Source: Erysipelotrichaceae bacterium
GTDB taxonomy: Bacteria; Bacillota_I; Bacilli_A; Erysipelotrichales; Erysipelotrichaceae
NCBI GenBank assembly: GCA_017512625.1
Contig: JAFWFB010000156.1
Coordinates: forward strand, 1-11,687
Direction: 5' to 3'
DNA length: 11,687 nucleotides
A model generated the notes under the pieces. That model was given only the letters and a program-made list of their open reading frames with translations, had not been told where the DNA came from and made no database searches. Below are positions 1 through 5,799 of this stretch, piece after piece. Each line of letters begins with the position of its first letter. Position 1 is the first letter of the stretch. The translations under genes and the position numbers were made by a program.

Positions 1-1
1 G

Positions 2-331
2 ATGGCCTATCTTCAGCTCTCTTCCCTCAAGTCAAGGGTCGCTGAGCTCGAAAGGGCACTGACATCGATGAAGGGCAGTACCTTCCACGAAAGGCAAAGG
101 GCTCTTTCGGAAGCCGTAGCCAAATCCTACATCGGCAATAAAGTAAAGATCGAACTAAAGGAAGATCATGAAGACGTTGATATCTTCAATTACGGCAATA
201 CGAAGCATGGCTCGATTGAGGTATTGGATGCAGACCAGCAATGGCTGCTGGTGCAGATTCAAAGTCCTAAGGGAAGCAAGAAGAAACTGCTTCGCCTGGA
301 ATCGATTGAAAGTATCGCTTTGATAAAGTAG
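2..331 (+). CDS. Small conserved-looking protein of unknown function, possibly 5'-truncated
   Basis: I do not recognise this gene. The reading frame is open to the window edge and the first ATG is at base 2, so the true start may lie outside and no ribosome binding site can be judged. The 109 visible residues have two parts. An N-terminal stretch with heptad-like hydrophobic spacing (about residues 4-25) could form a short coiled coil. The remainder (about 42-109) alternates hydrophobic and polar residues in beta-strand fashion, with a lysine-rich turn (GSKKKLL) and a C-terminal strand pattern, which suggests a small beta-barrel of SH3 or Sm type. That fold is only an inference. It has no signal peptide and no membrane segment, so it is probably cytoplasmic. 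It ends with TAG six bases before a strong terminator and is likely the last gene of a plus-strand unit extending to the left. Confidence 0.6.
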   Translation: MAYLQLSSLKSRVAELERALTSMKGSTFHERQRALSEAVAKSYIGNKVKIELKEDHEDVDIFNYGNTKHGSIEVLDADQQWLLVQIQSPKGSKKKLLRLESIESIALIK

Positions 332-337
332 TAATAA

Positions 338-363
338 AAAAAGACGGCCTTAGCCGTCTTTTT
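338..363. terminator. Bidirectional intrinsic terminator between convergent genes
   Basis: Perfect 11-bp inverted repeat, AAAAAGACGGC / GCCGTCTTTTT, around the 4-nt loop CTTA. It is followed by T-rich sequence on the plus strand and flanked by A-rich sequence, giving a T-tract on the minus strand too. It lies between the stop codons of the small plus-strand ORF and the minus-strand MATE gene and should serve both. Confidence 0.9.
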
Positions 364-371
364 GTTGTGTC

Positions 372-1721
372 TTAAACTCTTAGTTTTGCATCTTTGGTAA
401 ACTTCGAGAAGCGGAAGTAGAGCACCGAGATCAGATCTGCGAACAGATAGGAGATGATGATGCTTTGGAGCACTACATAGAAGGTTCCGATATATTTATA
501 GCCGAAGTATAGATATGAAGTCTTGACGATGGTGTAGTTGGCAACAGTCATCAGCATTGGAATGGTCGTATTGCCTGCGCTTCGTACTGCATGGTTGAAG
601 GTATGCGAGATGGTGATCAAAGGCATGAAGAAGACGACATAACGGATGCAGATCGTACCGTACTTGACGACTTCCGGATCCTTGTTGAAGATCGATACAG
701 CCACAGGAGCAATCACAAACAGTATCGCTGCAATCGTATAGGCCAGGGCCAGACTGGTTAAGATTATTACTTTCAAGCTCTCCCTGACACGCTCATACTT
801 ATTGGCACCCATGTTCTGGCTGACAACGGTAGCAGTGGCAGTCTGGAAGGCATTCATGATGGTCATTACCAGCATCTCGATTCTATTGGCAACACTGTAT
901 CCGGCAATGAATCCTTCACTGTTGAGGTTGACATAGGACTGTCCGAAAGTACCGGAAAGCATTACCAGGGTATTCTGGATACCGACAGGTAAGCCCAGCT
1001 TGAGAAATCTCTTCAAGGCATCGAAATCCATGTGCATGTTTAACAGATTGATCTCTGCTTCCGGGAATCTGATGATCTTGGAAAGGATATACATAGCCGA
1101 GATACCCTGAGCGATCGCGGTAGCGATAGCGGTGCCTTCAACACCGGTCTTGAGTCCAAGGATGAATACCAGGTCCAATACGATATTGGAGATAGATGAT
1201 ATTACCAGAGCAATGATCGGATTGCGGGAATCACCGACACCTCTAAGGACGGAAGCGCCCATGTTATAGGTGAGGTTGAAGACGGTTCCAAGCATGTAGA
1301 ATGAATAATACTTGTGAGCATCGGCGAAAATGCTGTCTTTGACGTTGATCAAATGGAGGATCTTACTGCCGAAAAGCAGAGCCATAGCGGTAGCAAACAA
1401 GCCGAAGACGATGGAACTGATGATACCGGTCTCAATGGCCGATTTCATCTTGCGGTTATCACCGGCGCCATTCATTTTGCTTATTTCGATATTAAGAGCA
1501 AGGGAAATACCCGAGAAAAATGAAGTCAGGGCATGCAGGATGGAAGTACAGCTTCCGGCTGCAGCCAGAGCATTCTTACCCAAGAAGTTGCCTACGACAT
1601 ATGAATCAACAAAGTTGTAGCCTTGTTGGAAGATATTTCCGATCATCATCGGAATAGTGAAGAGCAGGACAGCCTTATACAGATTGCCCTGGGTAAAGTC
1701 AATGTTCTTTTTGTTTTTCAT
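372..1721 (-). CDS. MATE family multidrug/Na+ antiporter
   Basis: Integral membrane efflux protein of the multidrug and toxic compound extrusion (MATE) family, which couples export of cationic drugs or metabolites to Na+ or H+ entry. The 449-residue length and about 12 hydrophobic segments fit the family. The first repeat opens with FTIPMMIGNIFQQGYNFVDS and the second with LKLGLPVGIQNT; the family hallmark VVSQNMGANKYERVRES follows a membrane segment near residue 300. The N-terminus is short and basic, typical of an inside loop. The start at 1721 has a usable AGAGG about five bases upstream. A better AGGAGG lies further upstream and would serve a seven-codon mini-ORF whose stop overlaps this start (ATGA). 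The gene is divergent from the CHR pair and ends in the shared terminator. The transported substrate cannot be told from sequence. Confidence 0.93.
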   Translation of the reverse strand: MKNKKNIDFTQGNLYKAVLLFTIPMMIGNIFQQGYNFVDSYVVGNFLGKNALAAAGSCTSILHALTSFFSGISLALNIEISKMNGAGDNRKMKSAIETGIISSIVFGLFATAMALLFGSKILHLINVKDSIFADAHKYYSFYMLGTVFNLTYNMGASVLRGVGDSRNPIIALVISSISNIVLDLVFILGLKTGVEGTAIATAIAQGISAMYILSKIIRFPEAEINLLNMHMDFDALKRFLKLGLPVGIQNTLVMLSGTFGQSYVNLNSEGFIAGYSVANRIEMLVMTIMNAFQTATATVVSQNMGANKYERVRESLKVIILTSLALAYTIAAILFVIAPVAVSIFNKDPEVVKYGTICIRYVVFFMPLITISHTFNHAVRSAGNTTIPMLMTVANYTIVKTSYLYFGYKYIGTFYVVLQSIIISYLFADLISVLYFRFSKFTKDAKLRV

Positions 1722-1741
1722 AGCTGCCTCTTAAACGTCAT
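1718..1741 (-). other. Mini-ORF (7 codons) overlapping the MATE start
   Basis: ATG at 1741 followed by six codons (peptide MTFKRQL) and TGA, with the TGA overlapping the MATE ATG as ATGA. An AGGAGG at 1755-1760 sits 13 nt upstream, which is longer than optimal. The overlap would allow translational coupling. It is equally possible that the AGGAGG-TATAAT stretch belongs to a promoter and that the mini-ORF is accidental. Confidence 0.3.
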
Positions 1742-1748
1742 ATGTTAA

Positions 1749-1754
1749 ATTATA
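1749..1754 (-). promoter_or_regulatory. Candidate -10 element for the MATE gene
   Basis: The minus strand reads TATAAT 28 bases upstream of the MATE start, giving a short leader. No convincing -35 hexamer is seen at 16-18 nt spacing, so the element is supported only by its perfect match to the consensus. Confidence 0.4.
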
Positions 1755-1785
1755 CCTCCTATCGCTTTATTCTTATTAAGCAAAT

Positions 1786-1814
1786 TTACCAAATCGTTAA
1801 TAAATGTTTATAAT
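1786..1814 (+). promoter_or_regulatory. Promoter of the CHR pair, giving a leaderless mRNA
   Basis: TTACCA (1786-1791, four of six matches to TTGACA), a 17-bp spacer, and a perfect TATAAT (1809-1814). Initiation about seven bases after the -10 would fall on or next to the A of the ATG at 1821. There is no Shine-Dalgarno sequence in front of that ATG and no alternative in-frame start upstream, so the transcript is predicted to be leaderless. Confidence 0.65.
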
Positions 1815-1820
1815 AGATAT

Positions 1821-2360
1821 ATGCTCTTAAATTTATATCTTTCTTTCTTTAAGATCGGCCTGTTTACCTTCGGCGGCGGTTATGCGATGATCCCGCTTCT
1901 GATCAGGGAAGTGGTCGAAAAACATAAATGGTGTAGCGAAGAGGAACTGATGGACTATTATGCCCTGTCCCAGGTCACCCCGGGAGTCATCGCGGTAAAT
2001 GTCGGTACCTTTATTGGCAACAAGATGGCAGGAGTCATCGGTGGTATCGTAGCCACCCTTGGTGTCGTTACACCATCCATGATCATCATTATCATCATCT
2101 CTTCCTTTATCAGTAACTTTGGTGATCTGCCTGTAGTCAAGCACGCCTTAAACGGCATTCAGATCGCTGTCTGCATCCTAATGACTGTTTCCATTAGCAA
2201 ACTTTTTAAAAACGGTGTTAAAGACAGCATCCAGTTCATATTTGCGGGAATATCCTTTATCTGCGCTTATTTCTTTGGCGTTTCCGCCGTTATTCTGGTC
2301 GTTGTAGCAGTCATCTTGGGACTGGTAGCCAAGAATTTGGGAGGAATCAAACATGAGTGA
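1821..2360 (+). CDS. Chromate transporter family (CHR) half-size protein, first subunit
   Basis: Membrane protein of the chromate ion transporter (CHR/ChrA) family. At 179 residues it is a single-domain, short-chain member; the long ChrA proteins fuse two such domains. The signature near the N-terminus is FKIGLFTFGGGYAMIPLL, followed by SQVTPGVIAVNVGTFIG about 50 residues later and several long hydrophobic segments, including an Ile-rich one near residue 85. The start at 1821 matches the usual family N-terminus, although it lacks a Shine-Dalgarno sequence. The gene overlaps the next CHR gene by 8 bases, and the two products are expected to work as a heteromeric pair. Homologues export chromate in some bacteria, but many short-chain pairs have no proven substrate, so the name should not be read as proof of chromate resistance. 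Confidence 0.93.
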   Translation: MLLNLYLSFFKIGLFTFGGGYAMIPLLIREVVEKHKWCSEEELMDYYALSQVTPGVIAVNVGTFIGNKMAGVIGGIVATLGVVTPSMIIIIIISSFISNFGDLPVVKHALNGIQIAVCILMTVSISKLFKNGVKDSIQFIFAGISFICAYFFGVSAVILVVVAVILGLVAKNLGGIKHE

Positions 2361-2919
2361 GTTATTGATCATGATCATTGAATTCTTCAAGACCGGCCTT
2401 TTCTCAATTGGCGGCGGCCTGGCAACCATTCCTTTCCTAAAGGAGATGGCAGTTAAATACGATTGGTTTACCTTAAATGAACTTTCCAATATGATAGGCA
2501 TCTCGGAATCGACTCCGGGACCGATGGGTGTCAACATGGCGACTTATGTCGGTACCGTGGCCTTCGGGCCTCTTGGTGGCATCATAGCGACCTTGAGTCT
2601 GATCACTCCAAGCATCATCGTCATTACCATCGTTTACCGTTTCTTCGATGCGGTTAAGAAGAATAAGAGCATAAACGACGCCTTCTATGGCGTAAGACCA
2701 TTTGTCCTTGGTCTGGTAGTCAATGCTACGATCTCGATCTTCCTCAGTGCCTTGCTTAGGATTGATGCCTTTAAAGCCAGTGGCAATATCCTGGACTTTT
2801 TCAATCTGGTCAATATCGCGCTTTTTGCGGCCGGTCTGTTTGTTTATAAGAAATTCAACGTCCATCCGATCCTGGTGATCGTCTTCTTTGCGTTCGTCGG
2901 TATCTTCTTACAGATTTAA
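2353..2919 (+). CDS. Chromate transporter family (CHR) half-size protein, second subunit
   Basis: Second member of the CHR pair, 188 residues. It shows the same landmarks as its partner: FKTGLFSIGGGLATIPFLKE near the N-terminus and SESTPGPMGVNMATYVG about residues 51-67, then hydrophobic segments to a membrane-embedded C-terminus. In the first motif the phenylalanine of FGGG is replaced by isoleucine (IGGG), a common difference between the two halves. GGAGGA seven bases upstream of the ATG, inside the end of the first gene, is a good ribosome binding site, and the 8-base overlap suggests translational coupling. No terminator separates it from the tRNA; instead the tRNA promoter overlaps its 3' end. 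The inferred role is anion export as a heterodimer with the upstream protein. Confidence 0.93.
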   Translation: MSELLIMIIEFFKTGLFSIGGGLATIPFLKEMAVKYDWFTLNELSNMIGISESTPGPMGVNMATYVGTVAFGPLGGIIATLSLITPSIIVITIVYRFFDAVKKNKSINDAFYGVRPFVLGLVVNATISIFLSALLRIDAFKASGNILDFFNLVNIALFAAGLFVYKKFNVHPILVIVFFAFVGIFLQI

Positions 2920-2935
2920 ATGATTGGTATATAAT
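2907..2935 (+). promoter_or_regulatory. Promoter of the tRNA-Arg gene
   Basis: CTTACA (2907-2912, four of six to consensus), a 17-bp spacer and TATAAT (2930-2935). An overlapping register, TGG followed by TATATA at 2928, resembles an extended -10. The -35 lies in the last codons of the second CHR gene. Expected start is about 2942, six bases before the mature tRNA 5' end. Confidence 0.6.
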
Positions 2936-2947
2936 AAATATGCGACT

Positions 2948-3024
<77 letters not shown>

Positions 3025-3030
3025 TTATTT

Positions 3031-3058
3031 AAAAAACAGGTTTAATGACCTGTTTTTT
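3031..3058 (+). terminator. Intrinsic terminator after tRNA-Arg
   Basis: Perfect 11-bp inverted repeat AAAAAACAGGT / ACCTGTTTTTT with a six-base loop (TTAATG), ending in six T residues, seven bases after the CCA. Confidence 0.9.
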
Positions 3059-3062
3059 GTTG

Positions 3063-3269
3063 CTGGTAAAGACCGCATCTGCTTCCTTCACAGTCAAGGC
3101 ACCTGCTGATGGTGTTATCCCTGTTCCTAATACCGGAAGCAACGGTACAGTCGAAATGGTCTAAGACGGTTCCTGGATGATGATGATGAATCTGTTCGTT
3201 ATGCTCTCAATGATCATTGCGATGGGTGCAGTCATTTATCTCCGCAAAAAGAACGAATTCAACAAATAA
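3063..3269 (+). pseudogene. Remnant of a sortase-anchored surface protein (C-terminal sorting signal only)
   Basis: One reading frame across this gap encodes the pieces of a cell-wall sorting signal in the right order. A Pro/Ala/Val-rich stretch ends in VPNTG, an LPXTG-like motif (3132-3146). A short spacer follows, then a hydrophobic segment of about 20 residues and a basic tail (RKKNEFNK) before TAA at 3267-3269. An in-frame TAA at 3162-3164 lies between the motif and the membrane segment. There is no start codon with a ribosome binding site and no body of a surface protein, because the frame runs back into the tRNA terminator. The best reading is the 3' end of a deleted gene that has also gained a nonsense mutation. 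The membrane part could be read as a separate 30-residue ORF from 3177, but it has no Shine-Dalgarno sequence. Confidence 0.55.
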
Positions 3270-3277
3270 ACATTTCT

Positions 3278-3305
3278 AAAAAAAGAGCGTCATTCTAACG
3301 CTCTT
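3278..3305 (-). terminator. Intrinsic terminator of the aldo/keto reductase gene
   Basis: On the minus strand AAGAGCGT pairs with ACGCTCTT around a seven-base loop, followed by a run of T. The 5' arm uses the last codons of the reductase gene and the stop codon lies in the loop/3' arm region, so the terminator overlaps the coding end. Confidence 0.85.
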
Positions 3306-4405
3306 GCTTGTTCGATCAGGGAGATGATCGGTAAATGTTGCGGGCAGGCGGCCTCACATTGTCCACATTGGATACAATCGCTAGCTTTGCCTCTTCCGGC
3401 GGTTACGATCATGTATTCTCTCTTGGTCCTGAATTCCGGACTACCCTTCTTACGGTTTTCAACGGTGAAGATCTCCGGGATCGGAATGCTCATCGGGCAT
3501 CCCTTGGTACAGTAATGACATCCGGTACATGGGATCGACTTGTCATTGTCCAGGGCAGCCTGAGCTTCCTTGATGACTTCTTCCTCATGTTCGGTCAATG
3601 GTTTGAAGTCCTTCATGAAGCTTAAGTTATCCTTCATCTGCTCAACGGAACTCATGCCGCTTAATACAGCAAGCAGGTTTTCCTTGCTGGCGATAAAGCG
3701 TAAAGCCCAGGAAGCATAGGACATGCCGTTATTCTCACGGTCGAAGATCGCTTTGACAGTGTCGATCGGATCAGCCAGGATGCCGCCTTTGACCGGTTCC
3801 ATGACGGTTACCGGCTTGCCGTATTTCTTACAGATCTCCCAGTTTCTTCTGGAAGCGACACCCGGATTCTCCCAGTCCGCATAGTTTAACTGCAACTGGA
3901 CGAATTCAGCGTCAGGATGTTTCTCTAACAGTTCCTGCAGCAGTTCAGGATCAGCATGGAAGGAGAAGCCGTAATGTTTGATCAGACCCTTTTCCTTCAG
4001 TTCCTTGACATAATCCCAGATACCGTATTTTTCATATAGTTGATAGTTAGATCTTTGAACAGCATGAATCAGATAGTAGTCAAAATATCCGGCTCCTGTT
4101 CTTTCCAGGCTGGTCTCGATCTCTTTCTTGGCAGCTGCCTCATCGATCGATCCATCCGGTGAAATCATGCACTTGCTGGCTAAAGTATAGGAATCACGTG
4201 GATAACGTTCAACCAGAGCCTTGCGGATAGCTTCTTCACTGCCCTGATAAACGAAGGCTGTATCGAAATAGGTTCCGCCGGCTTCGATAAAGAGATCCAC
4301 CATCTCTTTGACCTGTTCCACGTCGATTTCGTTGTTTTCCAGTCTTGGTAAACGCATTAAGCCAAAGCCTAATTTAAGTTTTTCTTTTCCTGTAAAAACA
4401 CTCAT
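3290..4405 (-). CDS. Aldo/keto reductase with C-terminal 2x[4Fe-4S] ferredoxin domain
   Basis: NAD(P)H-type aldo/keto reductase barrel (about residues 8-270) fused to a bacterial ferredoxin-like domain. The catalytic tetrad of the superfamily is visible: Asp48 (YFDTA), Tyr53, Lys78 (ASK) and His114 (YYLIH). The C-terminus has two CxxCxxCxxxC clusters (Cys293/296/299/303 and Cys344/347/350/354), each followed by proline or a small residue as in 2x[4Fe-4S] ferredoxins. At 371 residues it matches the COG1453-like predicted oxidoreductases of anaerobes. It is cytoplasmic; the carbonyl substrate is unknown, and the clusters suggest electron exchange with ferredoxin or flavodoxin. The start at 4405 has GAGGGGG upstream. 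Only 53 bases and no terminator separate it from the S-component gene, so it may receive read-through from the cysteine operon. Confidence 0.93.
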   Translation of the reverse strand: MSVFTGKEKLKLGFGLMRLPRLENNEIDVEQVKEMVDLFIEAGGTYFDTAFVYQGSEEAIRKALVERYPRDSYTLASKCMISPDGSIDEAAAKKEIETSLERTGAGYFDYYLIHAVQRSNYQLYEKYGIWDYVKELKEKGLIKHYGFSFHADPELLQELLEKHPDAEFVQLQLNYADWENPGVASRRNWEICKKYGKPVTVMEPVKGGILADPIDTVKAIFDRENNGMSYASWALRFIASKENLLAVLSGMSSVEQMKDNLSFMKDFKPLTEHEEEVIKEAQAALDNDKSIPCTGCHYCTKGCPMSIPIPEIFTVENRKKGSPEFRTKREYMIVTAGRGKASDCIQCGQCEAACPQHLPIISLIEQARALE

Positions 4406-4413
4406 ATATCAAA

Positions 4414-4451
4414 CCCCCTCTTGCTTTAATTTTACAATACTAATCAAGGGG
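4414..4451 (-). promoter_or_regulatory. Possible hairpin sequestering the reductase ribosome binding site
   Basis: In minus-strand RNA, CCCCTTG shortly after the S-component stop can pair with CAAGAGGGG, which contains the Shine-Dalgarno of the reductase gene, with one bulged A. It would form only in read-through transcripts. A TAAAAT -10-like hexamer lies in the loop, but no good -35 was found. Confidence 0.3.
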
Positions 4452-4458
4452 CAGATTT

Positions 4459-5028
4459 TTATTTTGGGACTTTATTGAGAAAAGATTTGTATAACGCCAG
4501 ATACAGGATGACGGAGACGATCACACAGACGATAGCGTTGATGATGCTGGCACCGGCTACCCAGGTAGCGATGATCTTGGCTGCTTCTTGTGGGATACCG
4601 AGGATGTACTGGCGGTAGAAGTAGCCAACGATCGGATCGAAGACCACATTGAAACCCAGTCCGGCAATCGCAGCGATGGTAGTGATCTTTACGATCTCTT
4701 TACGGTCTTCCTTCTGTTGCAAGCCCAGCTTTCCCGCAACACTTCCGGCGATAAAGCCGATCATGAATTTCAGAATGAAGGTCTTAGGGGCAGAAAGGAT
4801 ATAGCGCGGATCGATCAGATCAGCGATCGTAAGACCGATCGCTCCGGACAGTCCTCCATATACCGGTCCTAAAAACCAGGAGGAAAGCACCACTACCGCA
4901 TTGGCGATATGGATCGCTGTGGAGGTACCGGCTGTTACCGGAATGGTGATCTTGCCAAAAGTGAAGGCTACATAGTTGATTACCGCAAACATGGCGGAGT
5001 AAACAAGTTTTCTCAGTCTATTGTTCAT
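4459..5028 (-). CDS. ECF transporter S component, substrate unknown, in the cysteine operon
   Basis: Substrate-binding membrane subunit (S component) of an energy-coupling factor transporter. The 189 residues form about six hydrophobic segments. The family pattern is clear: a basic start (MNNRLRKLVYSAMFAVINYV), the loop WFLGPVYGGLSGAIGLTIADL around residues 51-71, then APKTFILKFMIGFIAG and a conserved-looking loop with GLGFNVVFDP. Such proteins pair with a shared EcfA-EcfA'-EcfT module that is not in this window. The start lies within the end of cysE (11-base overlap), so translation is probably coupled and expression follows the cysteine attenuator. The substrate cannot be assigned from motifs. 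Context favours a sulfur compound, cysteine or its precursor, or vitamin B6, the cofactor of CysK. General S-component membership is confident; the substrate is inference. Confidence 0.85.
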   Translation of the reverse strand: MNNRLRKLVYSAMFAVINYVAFTFGKITIPVTAGTSTAIHIANAVVVLSSWFLGPVYGGLSGAIGLTIADLIDPRYILSAPKTFILKFMIGFIAGSVAGKLGLQQKEDRKEIVKITTIAAIAGLGFNVVFDPIVGYFYRQYILGIPQEAAKIIATWVAGASIINAIVCVIVSVILYLALYKSFLNKVPK

Positions 5029-5797
5029 TTCTTCTATTATCCCCCTTTGTACTGGAATATATCAAGGCTCCGGCGTGGATCGTTGAGCCGTCTTTGACGT
5101 AGGTATCACCGCCCAGGATCGTGGCATTAGCATAGATGGTGACATTATTGCCGATATTCGGATGACGTTTGCCACCCTTTTGCAAATGGCCGTTTTCATC
5201 TTCCTGGAAATGTTTGACACCCAAGGTGACGCCATGGTACATGCGCACATTGTTACCGATGACAGCTGTCTCACCGATGATGATGCCGATACCATGATCG
5301 ATACAGAAGGATTCACCGATGCTGGCTCCCGGATGAATATCGACAGCGGTCTTTTCCCTACCCTGTTCAGCTATGATACGGGCTAGAACAGGCAAGCCCA
5401 GAAGATATAATTCATGAGCTATCCGGTAATGGAAGATCGCACAGAAGCCGGGAAAGGAGAGGATGATCTCTGCCCTGTCCTTGCAGGAAGGATCACCATA
5501 ATAGATGGCATCGACATCGGTGTATAGCTTCCTTTGCACTTCCGGAAGGCTATCCAGGAAGCTGGTGATGATCGTTTGATCATCTGATATCCTGGATATT
5601 TCCCTTCCCAGATCGTTTTCGATCTTTGCGATGATCTTTTCCGGATCATATTTTTCTTCACTGAAATAGCGACCAAAAAACAACAGCCGGATATCTTCGA
5701 GGACCTCGGTGATCTTGGCGGTATTTATGGTATAGCTGATATCAGTAAATGATTCGTATTGTTTGCTTATTATTTCAGCGAGGTCTTTCTTATTCAT
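5018..5797 (-). CDS. cysE: Serine O-acetyltransferase
   Basis: Transfers acetyl from acetyl-CoA to serine, giving O-acetylserine, the substrate of the CysK encoded just upstream. About 150 residues of helical N-terminal SAT domain precede a left-handed beta-helix of hexapeptide repeats. The catalytic pair is visible as DIHPGA (Asp near residue 153) and CIDHGIGIIIGETAVIG (His near 168), followed by GVTLG and a KGGKRHPNIGNNV loop. ATG at 5797 is preferred: GGAGG lies seven bases upstream. A GTG at 5800, overlapping the cysK stop by one base, is in frame but only four bases from the GGAGG. The protein ends soon after the last hexapeptide turn with a hydrophilic tail and no C-terminal isoleucine, so the classic CysE-CysK complex is doubtful. 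It overlaps the S-component gene by 11 bases. Confidence 0.94.
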   Translation of the reverse strand: MNKKDLAEIISKQYESFTDISYTINTAKITEVLEDIRLLFFGRYFSEEKYDPEKIIAKIENDLGREISRISDDQTIITSFLDSLPEVQRKLYTDVDAIYYGDPSCKDRAEIILSFPGFCAIFHYRIAHELYLLGLPVLARIIAEQGREKTAVDIHPGASIGESFCIDHGIGIIIGETAVIGNNVRMYHGVTLGVKHFQEDENGHLQKGGKRHPNIGNNVTIYANATILGGDTYVKDGSTIHAGALIYSSTKGDNRRNEQ

Positions 5798-5799
5798 CA

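Noticed and set aside
1821..2919. Broken full-length chrA split by a frameshift
   Set aside because: Each half has its own complete domain with the N-terminal GGG motif, and the second has a good ribosome binding site. Paired short-chain CHR genes are a normal arrangement.
3177..3269. Independent 30-residue small membrane protein
   Set aside because: There is no Shine-Dalgarno sequence before the run of ATG codons, and the same frame upstream carries VPNTG. It is more simply the end of a broken sortase substrate.
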